Positions 43,616 to 53,587 are shown, numbered from the stretch's first letter. The stretch: 64,000 bases of DNA from Planktothricoides raciborskii GIHE-MW2 (GCF_040564635.1 NZ_CP159837.1:4141001-4205000), one strand, 5' to 3'. Notes: a model not told the origin generated them from the letters alone. Translations and numbers: made by a program.

Positions 43616-44431
43616 ATGGCGAAACAACGACTCGACACATTATTAGTAGAATTCAACCTCTGCTCTTCTCGGCAACAAGCTCAAAGGCTGATCCGCGCTG
43701 GGGAGGTGATGGTGGATCGCCAGGTAATTGATAAACCAGGCACCGAGGTGAAAATTGATGCAAAAATCGAGGTAAAAGAGCGATCGCCCTACGTTTCCAG
43801 AGGGGGCGAAAAACTAGCCAAAGCTTTGGCGGTTTATCCCATAACTGTAGCAAATCGGATTTGTTTGGATGGGGGCATTTCTACTGGCGGTTTTACCGAT
43901 TGTTTGCTGCAAGCAGGCGCCCGGTTAGTGTATGGCATTGATGTGGGTTATGGTCAGGTGGATTGGGGTTTGCGGAACGATCCCCGTGTGGTGTTGCGGG
44001 AACGCACGAATATCCGCCACTTGACCAGGGATGAGTTATATGGCGATCGCCCAGAATTGCCGGACTTGGGGGTGGTAGATGTTTCCTTTATTTCTTTAAC
44101 CAAAGTTATGCCAGCCCTTTGGGAATTGTTGCAACCACCGAGAGAAGTGGTTTGGTTGGTCAAGCCACAGTTTGAGGTGGGGCGATCGCGGGTGGGGAAA
44201 AATGGGGTAGTCAGGGATCCGGACGACCAAGGGTCAGCAATTTTTCAAGTGTTACAAGCTGCCCAAGAATTTGGCTGGCAATATCGCGGCTTAATTTGGT
44301 CGCCGATCGCCGGACCTGCGGGTAATATTGAGTATTTACTCTGGTTGGCAATGGATAGTGAAACCCCGGCGCCGGACTTAGGGGCGATTAAAGAAATCAC
44401 TAAAGCGGCCCAACAAAATGTGAAAAAGTGA
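43616..44431 (+). CDS. tlyA: TlyA-family rRNA 2'-O-methyltransferase
   Basis: 271 residues. The S4 RNA-binding domain (RLDTLLVEFNLCSSRQQAQRLIRAGEVMV) precedes an FtsJ-like methyltransferase domain with GISTGGFTDCLLQAGA, DVSFISLTKVMPAL and the catalytic lysine in WLVKPQFEVG. TlyA methylates cytidines in 16S and 23S rRNA; some homologues are called haemolysins, which is misleading. Intact, full length. Confidence 0.93.
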   Translation: MAKQRLDTLLVEFNLCSSRQQAQRLIRAGEVMVDRQVIDKPGTEVKIDAKIEVKERSPYVSRGGEKLAKALAVYPITVANRICLDGGISTGGFTDCLLQAGARLVYGIDVGYGQVDWGLRNDPRVVLRERTNIRHLTRDELYGDRPELPDLGVVDVSFISLTKVMPALWELLQPPREVVWLVKPQFEVGRSRVGKNGVVRDPDDQGSAIFQVLQAAQEFGWQYRGLIWSPIAGPAGNIEYLLWLAMDSETPAPDLGAIKEITKAAQQNVKK

Positions 44432-44648
44432 GCAGAAATGAGAAACCGGCTTTTTTTGAAAAAAACCCGGTTTGTTAGCAATATTCTCGCTTACTCCCCA
44501 ACCCCCCTTAAAACTGCGATCGGCTTTTTGGGTTGGGAAAGCATTCTTGTCTATTATTATAGGTGCGATCGGCTCAGAAGGCGCCGATACCTTCGACATT
44601 GGGCTAAGGGGGGTTGGGGGCTTTGAATGAGTTTTGCCAGAAGTCTAA
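44432..44648. repeat. Repeat-filled spacer
   Basis: Contains GAAACCGGC...ACCCGGTTT palindrome parts, CAACCCCCCTTAAAA and AGGGGGGTTGGGG segments facing each other, and TTTTGCCAGAAGTCTA at 44632-44647, a variant of the MITE end found at 39806; another variant is at 52108. No gene. Confidence 0.55.
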
Positions 44649-46043
44649 TCAATCTTTACAGTAGTTTCTCACATATTCACTAAATACTGGAGACAATTTA
44701 AACAAAGTTTTATCCGGCTTAATTTTTGTGACTATATATCTGTATTGTAAAGATTGTAAACCCTTAACAAAATCCACTGAAGACAAAGCTAAATTTTCTT
44801 TTAATTCTTCTCTAGACCTAGGTTGATCAAATTTACTTAATTCTAAGAGTATTTGCTGTTCAATTGGTGATATACGGTTAAATAAATTGTAAAAATAAAG
44901 TTGCATTTTTTGAGTAGCAACTAAGCTAGCTTATGCTAAAAAATCTGCTGCATCACCATCATAAATATATTGAATTAAACTGGCAATATCTTTTAAGTAA
45001 GTGGGATTACCTTCATAAAGCTGAATTAATTTTAACCAACTATCTTGATTATTTAAACCTGTGTTGTCTAAAATATTAATGTCATATAAGCCTAATAATT
45101 CTAAAGCTTTAACGGGATATAGGCGAGCGTCTAAACATTGCATTTCAGCACATTTTTCTTGACTGATTAATATAATATTACTTTGATGCTCTGTTTCAGC
45201 GATCGTGGTGAATAAATTTTGATAATCTTTATATTCAGCTTGATATTGTCCAGCGAATTGTCCCGGAGTAAAGATATGCTGCACATCATCAATAATGATT
45301 AAACATCGCTTTTATTTTAAGAAATTTAATAACTGGCGAACCGGCGATTTTTTAAAATTTTCTGGAGTTTCAACTGTGGTTAATATTTCGGTGATAACTT
45401 GATTTAAGGAGGGAGTTAATTCAAGATTTTTCCAAATAATTACTTGAAAGCTATCTAAGTTTAAATCAATAAATCTTCTAACTAAAACAGTTTTGCCAAT
45501 TCCTGATAATCCTAAAACCGAGATTAAAGGAGTATTTTGATTAAATATCCAGTTAGAAAGGGTTTGTAATTCAGTTTCTCTGTTAGAAAATTTGATTACT
45601 TTAGGCGCTAAGGTTAAATCGAGATAACTTAATTTATTCTTGATAATATTTTCTTGTTCTTGTTTATTTAGTCGCCTTAAAGCTTGTGTATGACAAAAAT
45701 TATTATTATTATTGCTATTTATAATAACATGATTTAAGAATTATTTTGGGGATGAGTTTGGGTATGATTCAATATTTAATTTTTCAAAAGTAGAACAAAA
45801 ATTATTCTTTTTTATATCTTCACCTAATGCTTTAGATAAAAGGTTCCATAACTCATAACCTACATCTCTAATTCTACTTTCACTATGCTGACACTCCTCT
45901 GCTATAACTTGATAGGTTTGACCTTGCCATGCTCCTTTAATGACTGTTTCTTGTAAATCATTTAAGTGTTTTCCTGTTTGGGATAAAATTAAGCGATCGG
46001 TTATTTGTAAAATTTCTGTAATAGTCATAGAACTCATTAACAC
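44649..46043 (-). pseudogene. NB-ARC ATPase with N-terminal HTH domain, broken by three TAA codons
   Basis: One frame of 464 codons, with stops TAA at 45741-45743, 45312-45314 and 44931-44933 and no frameshift. Residues 1-100 are a helix-turn-helix domain of the vWA-MoxR-associated type (LNDLQETVIKGAWQGQTYQVIAEEC). Then NRETELQTLSNW, P-loop LGLSGIGKTVLVRRF, Walker B CLIIIDDVQHIF, and a C-terminal winged helix (NRISPIEQQILLELSKF). The family is common in cyanobacteria as a sensor ATPase. ATG 46037 or 46028 is a likelier start than GTG 46043. Low GC and multiple stops indicate decay. Confidence 0.85.
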
Positions 46044-46227
46044 TAAGGTTTTTATTCATTAAACTTTATTGTACTACGATATTTTACGATAATCTAGGAC
46101 ATTATTCTTAAATTTTATTAACAATTTACACGATAAAATACGGCTGTATGGTAATCAAGATTGCTTATTGTGTATAATTAAGACGTATATTTTAATTGAA
46201 AATAATTTGTTAAAAGAGGTAAATTTA

Positions 46228-46782
46228 GTGTTAAAAAAATTATTAAAATAGTTAAATAAACGGCATTAGTTAGTGGTCTTTGTTTAGGTTTGCTTAGTAG
46301 TAGTTTTATTATTAATCAAGCTTCTACTCAAGCGTATTGATGTATGGAATGATGATTGTGACATCATTCCAGATGAAGTTCTTCCAGAAGTTATTCCAGG
46401 AAGTGACTTTTTTGATGTATATCTATATAACAAGTCAAGCCAAACTATCTGGGTTGCTGTTCATTCTCGTCGTGATGGCAAGGAAGGTGTTCGTGAGGAA
46501 TGTTCAACACATGATGGTGGCGAAGCTTGTATGGTTGGTGAAGAACCAACACAGTGGATCACTGATGGATATTGGCAAATTGAACCAGGTCAAAAAATAT
46601 TCGTCTTGGGTGAAAATGCAAGAATTAGTAACCGATACATCTATTTCCATGCTCATACATAAGATGGTAACTACTGGGGAGATATGAATTCACAATTTCC
46701 TGTTAATGGTGTTTTTAAACCTTTTTTCCAGGCTGACATGGGTGGCAATATTACCGTTTACACTCAGTCTTTTAGTGATTAG
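46228..46782 (+). pseudogene. Secreted DUF1036-like protein, decayed
   Basis: Reading in three steps recovers one protein: a signal peptide (ALVSGLCLGLLSSSFIINQA, cleavage after TQA) in the frame of 46263, then from 46342 a domain with DVYLYNKSSQTIWVAVHSRR, DGYWQIEPGQKIFVLG and YIYFHAHT, a TAA at 46660, and a continued ending DGNYWGDMNSQFPV to TAG 46782. KSSQTIWVAVH...GYWxIxPG is the DUF1036 pattern. Frameshifts near 46235 and 46338 and two TAA codons break it. A 116-codon frame over the same bases (46337) is a shadow. Confidence 0.75.
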
Positions 46783-47448
46783 ACCTCTTGCGAAAGTCAA
46801 AACGTTTCAAATGTCATACTGAACGTAACGTAGTGAAGCGAAGTATATCAAAGATTCTTCGCTTTTACACTTATCACTAATTACCATTATTGGTAAGAGA
46901 ATTTTAAGGGTTAAGGGTGCGATCGCTTTTCTGGTAGTAAGATAGGCGATTCCGCTTTGATCGGATCGCTGCGCGAATCGCTTAATTTGAGACGGTGCCA
47001 GCTATCGAAGAATAAATGAAAAAAAATTACAAAATCACGAAAAAGCGCGAAAAAATTAGTCAATTATTTGCGATATTCTTCGGACTTATGGAAGAAAATA
47101 CAGTTGAGGTAATTTGGCTAGAAGTTAAAAAATTAGGCGCTTCCATTACCGATGTAAGAGTTTTGGTTCAGTGAAAAGATTGGTGGAGATTTGCTTCAAA
47201 GATCAATTAATTCTCCTAATTTGAAAATGTACGATGCTTTTGCCAAACTGATTTAGACTCGCTATATCAAGAATATTAAAGGCGATTTTTATGATTCGCT
47301 AATCAATAGACAACAAAGCTTTCATCGCCGATCGCTCCCCTCAACCCCCCTTAAAAACGGAGGCTTACAGCAGTTTCATCTTCCTCTGTCTCTCTGTGGT
47401 AAAAACTTATCTATTCAAAAAACAAAAATCAACAAAAAAAACAGGGTT
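46783..47448. other. Spacer with repeats and possible gene remnants
   Basis: AGACCTCTTGCGAAAGTC at the left edge resembles an insertion element end. A 52-codon frame (47016-47174, KKREKISQLFAIFFGLMEENT...) and a continued, shifted frame (LLQRSINSPNLKMYDAFAKLI) look like pieces of a decayed gene that I cannot name. The remainder is filler. Confidence 0.45.
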
Positions 47449-47482
47449 TTTTTGCACAAAAAAACCCTGTTTATAAATCATA
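47449..47482 (-). terminator. Terminator of the cupin/manC pair
   Basis: AAACAGGGTTTTTTT (47449-47463) and its exact complement (47468-47482) around GCAC, directly after the cupin stop. The stem itself ends in long A/T runs, so it works on the minus strand. Confidence 0.8.
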
Positions 47483-47890
47483 CTATTTCCAGGTTACGGC
47501 TTCTTCGTCCGATAAGCGAACGGTGTCATCATCGCCTAAATAGTCACCATTTTGGACTTCAATCATCACCAGAGGAATAACCCCCGGATTTTCTACATGG
47601 TGGGGAGTGCAAGAAGGTACATAGGTGGACTGGTTGGGCATAACCAAAGTTTCTTTGTTGTTACAAACGACTTTAGCTGTACCAGAAACTACGATCCAAT
47701 GTTCACTGCGATGATAGTGAACTTGGGTCATCATCCGATGTCCGGGTTTGACTTCTACCCGACTAATCCGATAACGGGATCCGGTTTCTAAGACTGTAAC
47801 TGCGCCCCAATATTTAGATTCGGTTTCTCCCTCTGCTGCTTGGGTGGTGGGGATGGGATCTTGTTGACTTTCTTTGATTTCGTTGCTCAT
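47483..47890 (-). CDS. Cupin-type mannose-6-phosphate isomerase domain protein
   Basis: 135 residues from ATG 47890 with GGAGA upstream. WGAVTVLETGSRYRISRVEVKPG, VHYHRSEHWIVVSGTA and PSCTPHHVENPG are the type II isomerase cupin usually fused to ManC. Metal-binding histidines are present. It converts fructose-6-phosphate to mannose-6-phosphate, or acts as a stand-alone cupin of the same fold. manC lies just upstream on the same strand, so the two halves of a common fusion are separate genes here. Confidence 0.85.
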   Translation of the reverse strand: MSNEIKESQQDPIPTTQAAEGETESKYWGAVTVLETGSRYRISRVEVKPGHRMMTQVHYHRSEHWIVVSGTAKVVCNNKETLVMPNQSTYVPSCTPHHVENPGVIPLVMIEVQNGDYLGDDDTVRLSDEEAVTWK

Positions 47891-47904
47891 TATTTTCTCC
47901 GATA

Positions 47905-48048
47905 ATTTTTTGTTGGTTGTTAGTTGTTGGTTATTGGTTGTTGGTTGTTGGTTATTGGGTAGGGATTCTTTGGTTCTTGGTTGGATCGACAAATAACAAT
48001 CAACAAATAACAAACAACAAACAACAATCAACAATCAACAATCAACAA
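47905..48048. repeat. Facing heptamer arrays around a common core
   Basis: TTGTTGG-type heptamers (47912-47958) face CAACAAA/CAACAAT-type heptamers (47995-48050) with a core including GGGATTCTTTGGTTC. The two arrays are complementary and could fold into a long hairpin between manC and the cupin gene. A related element lies at 57305-57424. Confidence 0.7.
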
Positions 48049-49116
48049 TTAACATTCTTGACTAAATTTAGGATGGTCTTGCAGTTTTTTCAGAACTTGC
48101 TTGATTTCTTGGGTGCGGTCTTTTTTGACGATTAGGGTGACTTTACCATCGCGCACCACCACCATATCTTCTAGTCCAATGGTGACAATTAGATCGTCCT
48201 CCCCAGTGGCATAGAATAAAGACCCGGTGGTATCAAGTCCCAAATGTTGGGCTAGTTCTACATTGGGTTTGTCCCCTTGAAGTAAGCGGGCGATCGCATT
48301 CCAGTCCCCCAAATCATCCCAACCAAAATCCACGGGTAAGACATAAGCCAGTTTAGTCTTTTCCATCAGAGCATAGTCAATACTCTTTTTGGGAACTTCC
48401 CCATAACCAGCCACCCCAATGGATGCGATCGGGTTGACAATTTCTGGGGCATATTGCCTTAGTTCGTCGAGAACCACGCCTCCTCGGAAAATAAACATCC
48501 CACTATTCCAGCTAAACCGACCCGTGGCCAAAAACTCCTCAGCAGTAGCCAGATCCGGTTTTTCTGTAAACCGGCTGACCTGGTAAGCGGGCAACCCACC
48601 AAATTCTCCTACGGCTTCTCCTTGTTCAATATAGCCGTAGCCGGTGGCGGCATAACCCGGTTTGACCCCCAAGGTGACGATCGCCCGTTTTTCTCTGGCT
48701 AACTCACTGGCAGCGGTTAAAGTTTGCTCAAAAACCTCTGGTTTGTCAATCCAATGGTCTGCGGGGAAGAACCCGATCGCCGCATCTTCCCCATAACGTT
48801 GGACAATTTCCCAGGTACTCCAAGCCACTGCTGGGGCGGTGTCTCGTCCTTCCGGTTCTAGGAGTAAATTTTCCGGTGGCAAGTCCGGCAACTGTTCTCG
48901 CAAAGCGTCGATTAAATCACCCCGCGAGACTACCCATAAATTTTGCCAACCGCCACTAATATCTAATAAGCGATCGGCGGTAGCTTGTAACAGCGATCGG
49001 CCACTGCCATCTAAGCTTAAAAACTGCTTCGGTCGTTGCTGGCGGCTGAGGGGCCAGAAGCGTTCCCCTTTTCCTCCCGCCAGAATCACAGGTATCATTA
49101 CTGTGTGGTTTATCAT
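48049..49116 (-). CDS. manC: Mannose-1-phosphate guanylyltransferase
   Basis: 355 residues. IPVILAGGKGERFWPLSRQQRPKQFL is the nucleotidyltransferase signature; EPEGRDTAPAVAWS, GFFPADHWI, RFTEKPD and the DFGWDDLGDW block are the GDP-mannose family motifs. It makes GDP-mannose for glycans. It lacks the C-terminal isomerase cupin, which is encoded downstream. ATG 49098 is an alternative start. Confidence 0.93.
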   Translation of the reverse strand: MINHTVMIPVILAGGKGERFWPLSRQQRPKQFLSLDGSGRSLLQATADRLLDISGGWQNLWVVSRGDLIDALREQLPDLPPENLLLEPEGRDTAPAVAWSTWEIVQRYGEDAAIGFFPADHWIDKPEVFEQTLTAASELAREKRAIVTLGVKPGYAATGYGYIEQGEAVGEFGGLPAYQVSRFTEKPDLATAEEFLATGRFSWNSGMFIFRGGVVLDELRQYAPEIVNPIASIGVAGYGEVPKKSIDYALMEKTKLAYVLPVDFGWDDLGDWNAIARLLQGDKPNVELAQHLGLDTTGSLFYATGEDDLIVTIGLEDMVVVRDGKVTLIVKKDRTQEIKQVLKKLQDHPKFSQEC

Positions 49117-49220
49117 TATATATGTGATATATGTGGTGTGCTTATTTTAGGATGCAGATAGAATGCGTCTAGAATGCAGATCCGACAAAAATACTCATTC
49201 TTCCGAAATCATTCATTGAG

Positions 49221-50507
49221 ATGGTAGCACGGCTAATCTACTGGGGCTTTACTGGTTCACTGATCGCCATCACCGCCGCCACTCTTGGCGGGGTTGCCGC
49301 TTTATTGCGACCCAATTTTCCCCCACTGCCATTAGAATCCTATTTTTATCCCAAAAATAAATTAACCCCAGGATTTAAGCAATATCAACTCTCGCGACCA
49401 ATCAATCTTTTGATCATGGGAGTCGATCCGGTAATTCCTGCTTCAGCATCTGGGGAATTCCCCGCAGCCGATATGTTTTCCGGTCGCAGTGATACGATGA
49501 TTTTACTCCGCTGCGATCCCGCTAATTATTCTATTACACTTTTATGGATTCCTCGCGATACTTTAGTCAAAATTCCCGAACATGGCTACGGGAAAATTAA
49601 TCAAGCAAATGCGATCGGGGGTGCGGCCTTAGCGTCACGAGTAGTCAGTCTTAACTTTAACTATATTCCCATCGATCGCTATGTGAGAATTCGCACTAGC
49701 GCTTTAAGTGAATTAGTTGATTTACTTGGCGGGGTAGAAATATTTGTTCCCGCTGCCATGTCTTATACAGATATCACCGGCCAATTAACCATTAATTTAT
49801 CTCCCGGTTGGCAAACCATTAATGGCAATCAAGCGATGCAATTTGCCCGATTTAGAAGTGATGAATTAGGAGATATTAGGCGCATTCAAAGACAACAATC
49901 GTTATTAGGGGCATTGCGTCAAAGGATTTATAATCCAGCCTTAATCAGCGCTTGGCCTCAAATAATTTCAATTTTTCGACAGTACATTGACACCAACCTG
50001 ACCACGGAAGAAATGCTGACTTTAGTCAATTTTATCGTTCAAGACCAGCCCCCGCAGTTAAAAATGCTGATGCTGCCCGGTAAATTTAGTAATTCCCCCA
50101 AGGATGCAAGTGGCGATTGGTTGGTTTATGCGGGTATTCGACAGCAAATTATTCAAGAACATTTTCAGGATAAACCCGTAAACTTTGCAGAAAATCGCCC
50201 CGTTCCTAAAACGATTAAAATTGCGATTCAAAATGCTACAGATCACCACAAAGACAGTGAGAAATTAGCCCAATATCTAAAATCCCAAGGATTTAAAAAC
50301 GTTTATGAAATTGAACCCTGGGCGATCGCCCAACGTCAAAGTCTGATTATCGCGCAAAAAGGCAATATTCAAGAAGCAGAATGGCTGCAAAATTTATTGA
50401 CCGTGGGCAAAGTTGAAGCCAGTTCAATTGGAGATATTAATTCTGATATTACCATTAGAGTAGGTTTAGATGTGAATCAACGATTTATGATTGAACGAAA
50501 AAAGTAA
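49221..50507 (+). CDS. LytR-CpsA-Psr (LCP) family protein with LytR C-terminal domain
   Basis: 428 residues. One membrane helix near residues 8-28, then the LCP domain: INLLIMGVDPV, GRSDTMILLRCD, LWIPRDTLVKIPEHGYGKINQANAIGG, and RFRSDELGDIRRIQRQQ with the arginines that hold polyprenyl phosphate. The last 100 residues (KIAIQNATDHHKDSEKLAQYLKSQGF) are a LytR_C domain. LCP enzymes attach glycans to cell wall from lipid carriers. It diverges from manC. Confidence 0.92.
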   Translation: MVARLIYWGFTGSLIAITAATLGGVAALLRPNFPPLPLESYFYPKNKLTPGFKQYQLSRPINLLIMGVDPVIPASASGEFPAADMFSGRSDTMILLRCDPANYSITLLWIPRDTLVKIPEHGYGKINQANAIGGAALASRVVSLNFNYIPIDRYVRIRTSALSELVDLLGGVEIFVPAAMSYTDITGQLTINLSPGWQTINGNQAMQFARFRSDELGDIRRIQRQQSLLGALRQRIYNPALISAWPQIISIFRQYIDTNLTTEEMLTLVNFIVQDQPPQLKMLMLPGKFSNSPKDASGDWLVYAGIRQQIIQEHFQDKPVNFAENRPVPKTIKIAIQNATDHHKDSEKLAQYLKSQGFKNVYEIEPWAIAQRQSLIIAQKGNIQEAEWLQNLLTVGKVEASSIGDINSDITIRVGLDVNQRFMIERKK

Positions 50508-51111
50508 TTTTTTTTATACCCAGAGGCGATTGATTAATTCATATTTTTAATTAAGCAAAAATATAATGATAAATCAGCGTTTAAATATAGGTAAAAAATT
50601 GAAATATGCCCTTTACTGATTGGAAAAAAACATGAAAAACAATCATCAAAAAAAATATTAATGTTTAGTAAATATTTATTTACCGTTGGCTTAGTGAGTG
50701 CTTTAGCCTGGTTTTGGGTGCTTTTGAGTGCCTCGCCAGTTAGCTGATTTTTTTAAATTCAGCAAATCATCAGGACGATTCAAAAAAATTTATCAAAAAA
50801 ATTAAAATTACTTAAGTCCAGAAAAATCTAGAAAAAAATCCGATCGCAGTATCATAAGCAGTATAATAAATATAGGTGTTGCAGACAGGTTGACCCAAAA
50901 GGTTGAGATTCTGGATTGTCCCTAACCTGGACAAAGAATTTCTGCGCTTAAAATAAAGGTTGAATTTGTCAGGGTTTACTCAAATTAAGCCTTTAGTCCC
51001 TCTATCTTAAATGTCGGTGGACATTGTCCGCAGACCATTAAAGACGGATGGGTCAGTCCTTTTGGTGACAGACTGTTTGAACCGCGATTATCCCAATCAA
51101 TTATCAGTAAT
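50508..51111. other. Spacer before rpoZ
   Basis: 604 nt. It holds one small candidate frame (50661-50747). GGTTGACCCAAAAGGTTGAG and GTGGACATTGTCCGC near 50891 and 51014 can form small hairpins, possibly in the rpoZ leader. Nothing else stands out. Confidence 0.45.
50661..50747 (+). CDS. Candidate 28-residue single-helix membrane peptide
   Basis: ATG to TGA, 28 codons: MFSKYLFTVGLVSALAW followed by FWVLLSASPVS. One hydrophobic helix after a basic start, the size and shape of small photosystem or membrane-regulator peptides, but it matches none I know (PsbM, PetN, PsaM, PetL were considered). No strong ribosome site. It could be chance. Confidence 0.3.
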   Translation: MFSKYLFTVGLVSALAWFWVLLSASPVS

Positions 51112-51339
51112 ATGTATCACCGTCCTCCTTCCCAGAATAATCAACTGATGCGTCAAGCAGAAGAATTGATTGCCGCCTCATCTAATCGTTACCGGATTAC
51201 CGTCCAAGTGGCAAATCGGGCAAAACGTCGGCGGGCAGAAGATTTTGACAGTATGGACGAACCGGCGATGAAGCCAGTGATCCAAGCGGTGGTTGAAATG
51301 TGGGAAGAATTGAATCAACCAGAAATTATCGCTGACTAA
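51112..51339 (+). CDS. rpoZ: RNA polymerase omega subunit
   Basis: 75 residues. [30 protein letters not shown] and [21 protein letters not shown] are the cyanobacterial omega subunit. It helps assemble the polymerase. No frame problems. Cyanobacterial copies often start slightly further upstream, so the N-terminus is not certain. Confidence 0.92.
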   Translation: MYHRPPSQNNQLMRQAEELIAASSNRYRITVQVANRAKRRRAEDFDSMDEPAMKPVIQAVVEMWEELNQPEIIAD

Positions 51340-51434
51340 GTGCTGGCACTATCAGCGATGATCCAGAGAAGAAGGGGCAAAGGAAGCAGCCCTTTGAAAG
51401 GGGGGAGCCGTAGGGGTGAACTGCCGGGGAGCCC

Positions 51435-51460
51435 TAGGGGTGAACGGCCGTTCACCCCTA
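51435..51460. repeat. Perfect 26-bp palindrome
   Basis: TAGGGGTGAACGG plus its exact complement. Compared with 34865-34892 the fifth arm base pair has changed on both sides (C-G to T-A), which keeps the palindrome intact. Confidence 0.85.
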
Positions 51461-51493
51461 CTCCTTTCTCTGCCGACTGATTGACAAAAAACA

Positions 51494-51859
51494 ATGGCAA
51501 AATTACTCAAAAGTGGCAATGGCTGGCGCATTGGCTGGGATCCAGATGCCCCCGAATATCAAGGCTTGGTCGGGACGGAAGACTGGGCGATCGAACTGAC
51601 TCAGGGGGAATTAGATGATTTTTGTCGCTTGCTGATCCAATTAGCCCAAAACATGACTGTGATGGCCGATGAGTTGATGGACTCAGAAAAAATTGCTTGT
51701 GAAGCGGAGACGGATTTAGTCTGGATGCAAGTAGAAGGCTATCCCCATGCCTATAATTTGCAGGCGATCTTCAATACCGGGCGACGCTGTGAAGCCTTAT
51801 GGCCAGAGACCGTTGTCCCGGAATTGCTGCACGCGGTACAAGTTCTGAAAACTTTTTGA
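51494..51859 (+). CDS. DUF1818 family protein
   Basis: 121 residues: LLKSGNGWRIGWDPDAPEYQGLVGTEDWAIELT and the ending WPETVVPELLHAVQVL mark the DUF1818 family, found almost only in cyanobacteria. Function unknown. It lies between rpoZ and a tRNA gene and could be co-transcribed with rpoZ, 154 nt upstream. Confidence 0.9.
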   Translation: MAKLLKSGNGWRIGWDPDAPEYQGLVGTEDWAIELTQGELDDFCRLLIQLAQNMTVMADELMDSEKIACEAETDLVWMQVEGYPHAYNLQAIFNTGRRCEALWPETVVPELLHAVQVLKTF

Positions 51860-51909
51860 AAAAACCCTTGCCAGGACAAAATAATGTGCTATTATGGTAC
51901 AGGCAAGAC

Positions 51910-51982
<73 letters not shown>

Positions 51983-52027
51983 TTTGGCAAAACCATGAAC
52001 CATGTTTCATGGGATGAAAATAAATCA

Positions 52028-52069
52028 AAAAACCGACTAATTCTAGGAAAAAATTAGTCGGTTTTTTTG
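52028..52069 (+). terminator. Terminator after tRNA-Pro
   Basis: AAACCGACTAATT pairs exactly with AATTAGTCGGTTT around an 8-nt loop and is followed by more T. Confidence 0.88.
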
Positions 52070-52302
52070 TGGTTTGGAGCATTTTCGTAAGTTGCAGTCT
52101 GACCAAAATTTTGCCAGAAGTCTATGGTTGACCCCTGATTCTATGGGTAATTCTAAGGATAATCATCAAGTATTTTGTTAATTTATGTAGAAATGTTAAA
52201 GTCTGTTGCATTTCATTGAAATTCGTCAAGAGAGAATTATCGGCTCCTACAGTCCGTGATAGGATCGGATACGATCACTGAAAAAGTTTTGGGAGAAAAG
52301 TT

Positions 52303-53523
52303 TTGGCACTACGGGTTGCTGTTGTGGGAGGGGGTCCCGCAGGATCTTCCGCTGCGGAAACATTGGTGAAAGCAGGAATTCAAACTTACCTCTTTGAGCG
52401 CAAGCTAGACAATGCCAAACCATGTGGCGGCGCGATTCCCCTGTGTATGGTCAGTGAGTTTGACCTTCCTCCGGAAATTGTGGATCGGCGAGTCAGAAAT
52501 ATGAAGATGATTTCGCCTTCTAATATTGAAGTGGATCTGCACTTAGTTAAACCAGATGAATATATTGGGATGTGCCGTCGGGAAATCCTGGATGGGTTCC
52601 TGCGCGATCGCGCTGCCAAGTTGGGCGCGACGGTAATCAACGGCACCGTTCATAAGCTGGAAATTCCTACAAATAATACCAGTCCTTATGTGCTGCACTA
52701 TGCGGATCATTCCGATGGCAGCGCTACTGGAGTCCAGAAAACTCTGGCAGTGGATTTGGTGATTGGTGCAGATGGGGCAAACTCTCGCGTGGCTAAAGCC
52801 ATTGATGCCGGTGAATATAATTATGCGATCGCTTTCCAAGAACGCATTCGGCTGCCGGAAGATAAAATGGCCTACTACCAAGACTTAGCGGAAATGTATG
52901 TGGGCAACGATGTTTCCCCAGACTTCTACGCTTGGGTATTCCCCAAATATGACCATGTGGCCGTAGGAACCGGCACCATGAAAGTCAACCAAGCCAAAAT
53001 TAAACAACTCCAGGCCGGAATTCGGGCTCGCGCCGCCAAACGTCTCGAAGGCGGCGAAATTATTAAAGTTGAAGCACACCCCATCCCCGAACATCCCCGT
53101 CCGCGTCGCGTAGTCGGTCGGGTTGCCTTAGTCGGTGATGCCGCAGGAACCGTCACCAAGTCTTCCGGTGAAGGGATTTACTTTGCGGCAAAATCAGCCC
53201 GGATGTGTGCGGAAACCATTGTGGAAGCCTCCAATGGTGGCCAACGGATTCCTACGGAAGATGACCTGAAAGTTTATCTGAAAAAGTGGGATAAACAGTA
53301 TGGCATGACCTATTTGGTGCTGGATATTCTGCAACGAGTGTTTTACCGTTCCGACGCTACCCGCGAGGCATTCGTGGAAATGTGCGCGGATATGGATGTG
53401 CAGAAACTCACCTTTGACAGCTATCTCTACAAAACGGTGGTTCCAGCGAATCCTTTGGTGCAGCTAAAGATTACCGCCAAGACCATTGGTAGCTTACTCC
53501 GTGGGAATGCTTTAGCCCCATAA
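52303..53523 (+). CDS. chlP: Geranylgeranyl reductase
   Basis: 406 residues, start TTG with GGGAGAA upstream. VAVVGGGPAGSSAAETLVKAG is the FAD-binding motif; KPCGGAIPLCM, DLVIGADGANSRVAKAI and LVGDAAGTVTKSSGEGIYFA are family marks. It reduces geranylgeranyl to phytyl chains for chlorophyll and tocopherol. A terminator follows at 53588. Confidence 0.96.
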   Translation: MALRVAVVGGGPAGSSAAETLVKAGIQTYLFERKLDNAKPCGGAIPLCMVSEFDLPPEIVDRRVRNMKMISPSNIEVDLHLVKPDEYIGMCRREILDGFLRDRAAKLGATVINGTVHKLEIPTNNTSPYVLHYADHSDGSATGVQKTLAVDLVIGADGANSRVAKAIDAGEYNYAIAFQERIRLPEDKMAYYQDLAEMYVGNDVSPDFYAWVFPKYDHVAVGTGTMKVNQAKIKQLQAGIRARAAKRLEGGEIIKVEAHPIPEHPRPRRVVGRVALVGDAAGTVTKSSGEGIYFAAKSARMCAETIVEASNGGQRIPTEDDLKVYLKKWDKQYGMTYLVLDILQRVFYRSDATREAFVEMCADMDVQKLTFDSYLYKTVVPANPLVQLKITAKTIGSLLRGNALAP

Positions 53524-53587
53524 AACATCGCCGAACATCACTCACCGATCTCGCACTCATATTGAATCAGAATGATTTCGCGATCCA

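Noticed and set aside
44649-45284. Separate small genes for the 85- and 117-residue frames
   Set aside because: They are in the same frame as upstream P-loop sequence and together make one NB-ARC protein.
46337-46687. 116-codon frame as a gene
   Set aside because: The neighbouring frame over the same bases reads as a DUF1036-like protein; this frame has no conserved pattern.
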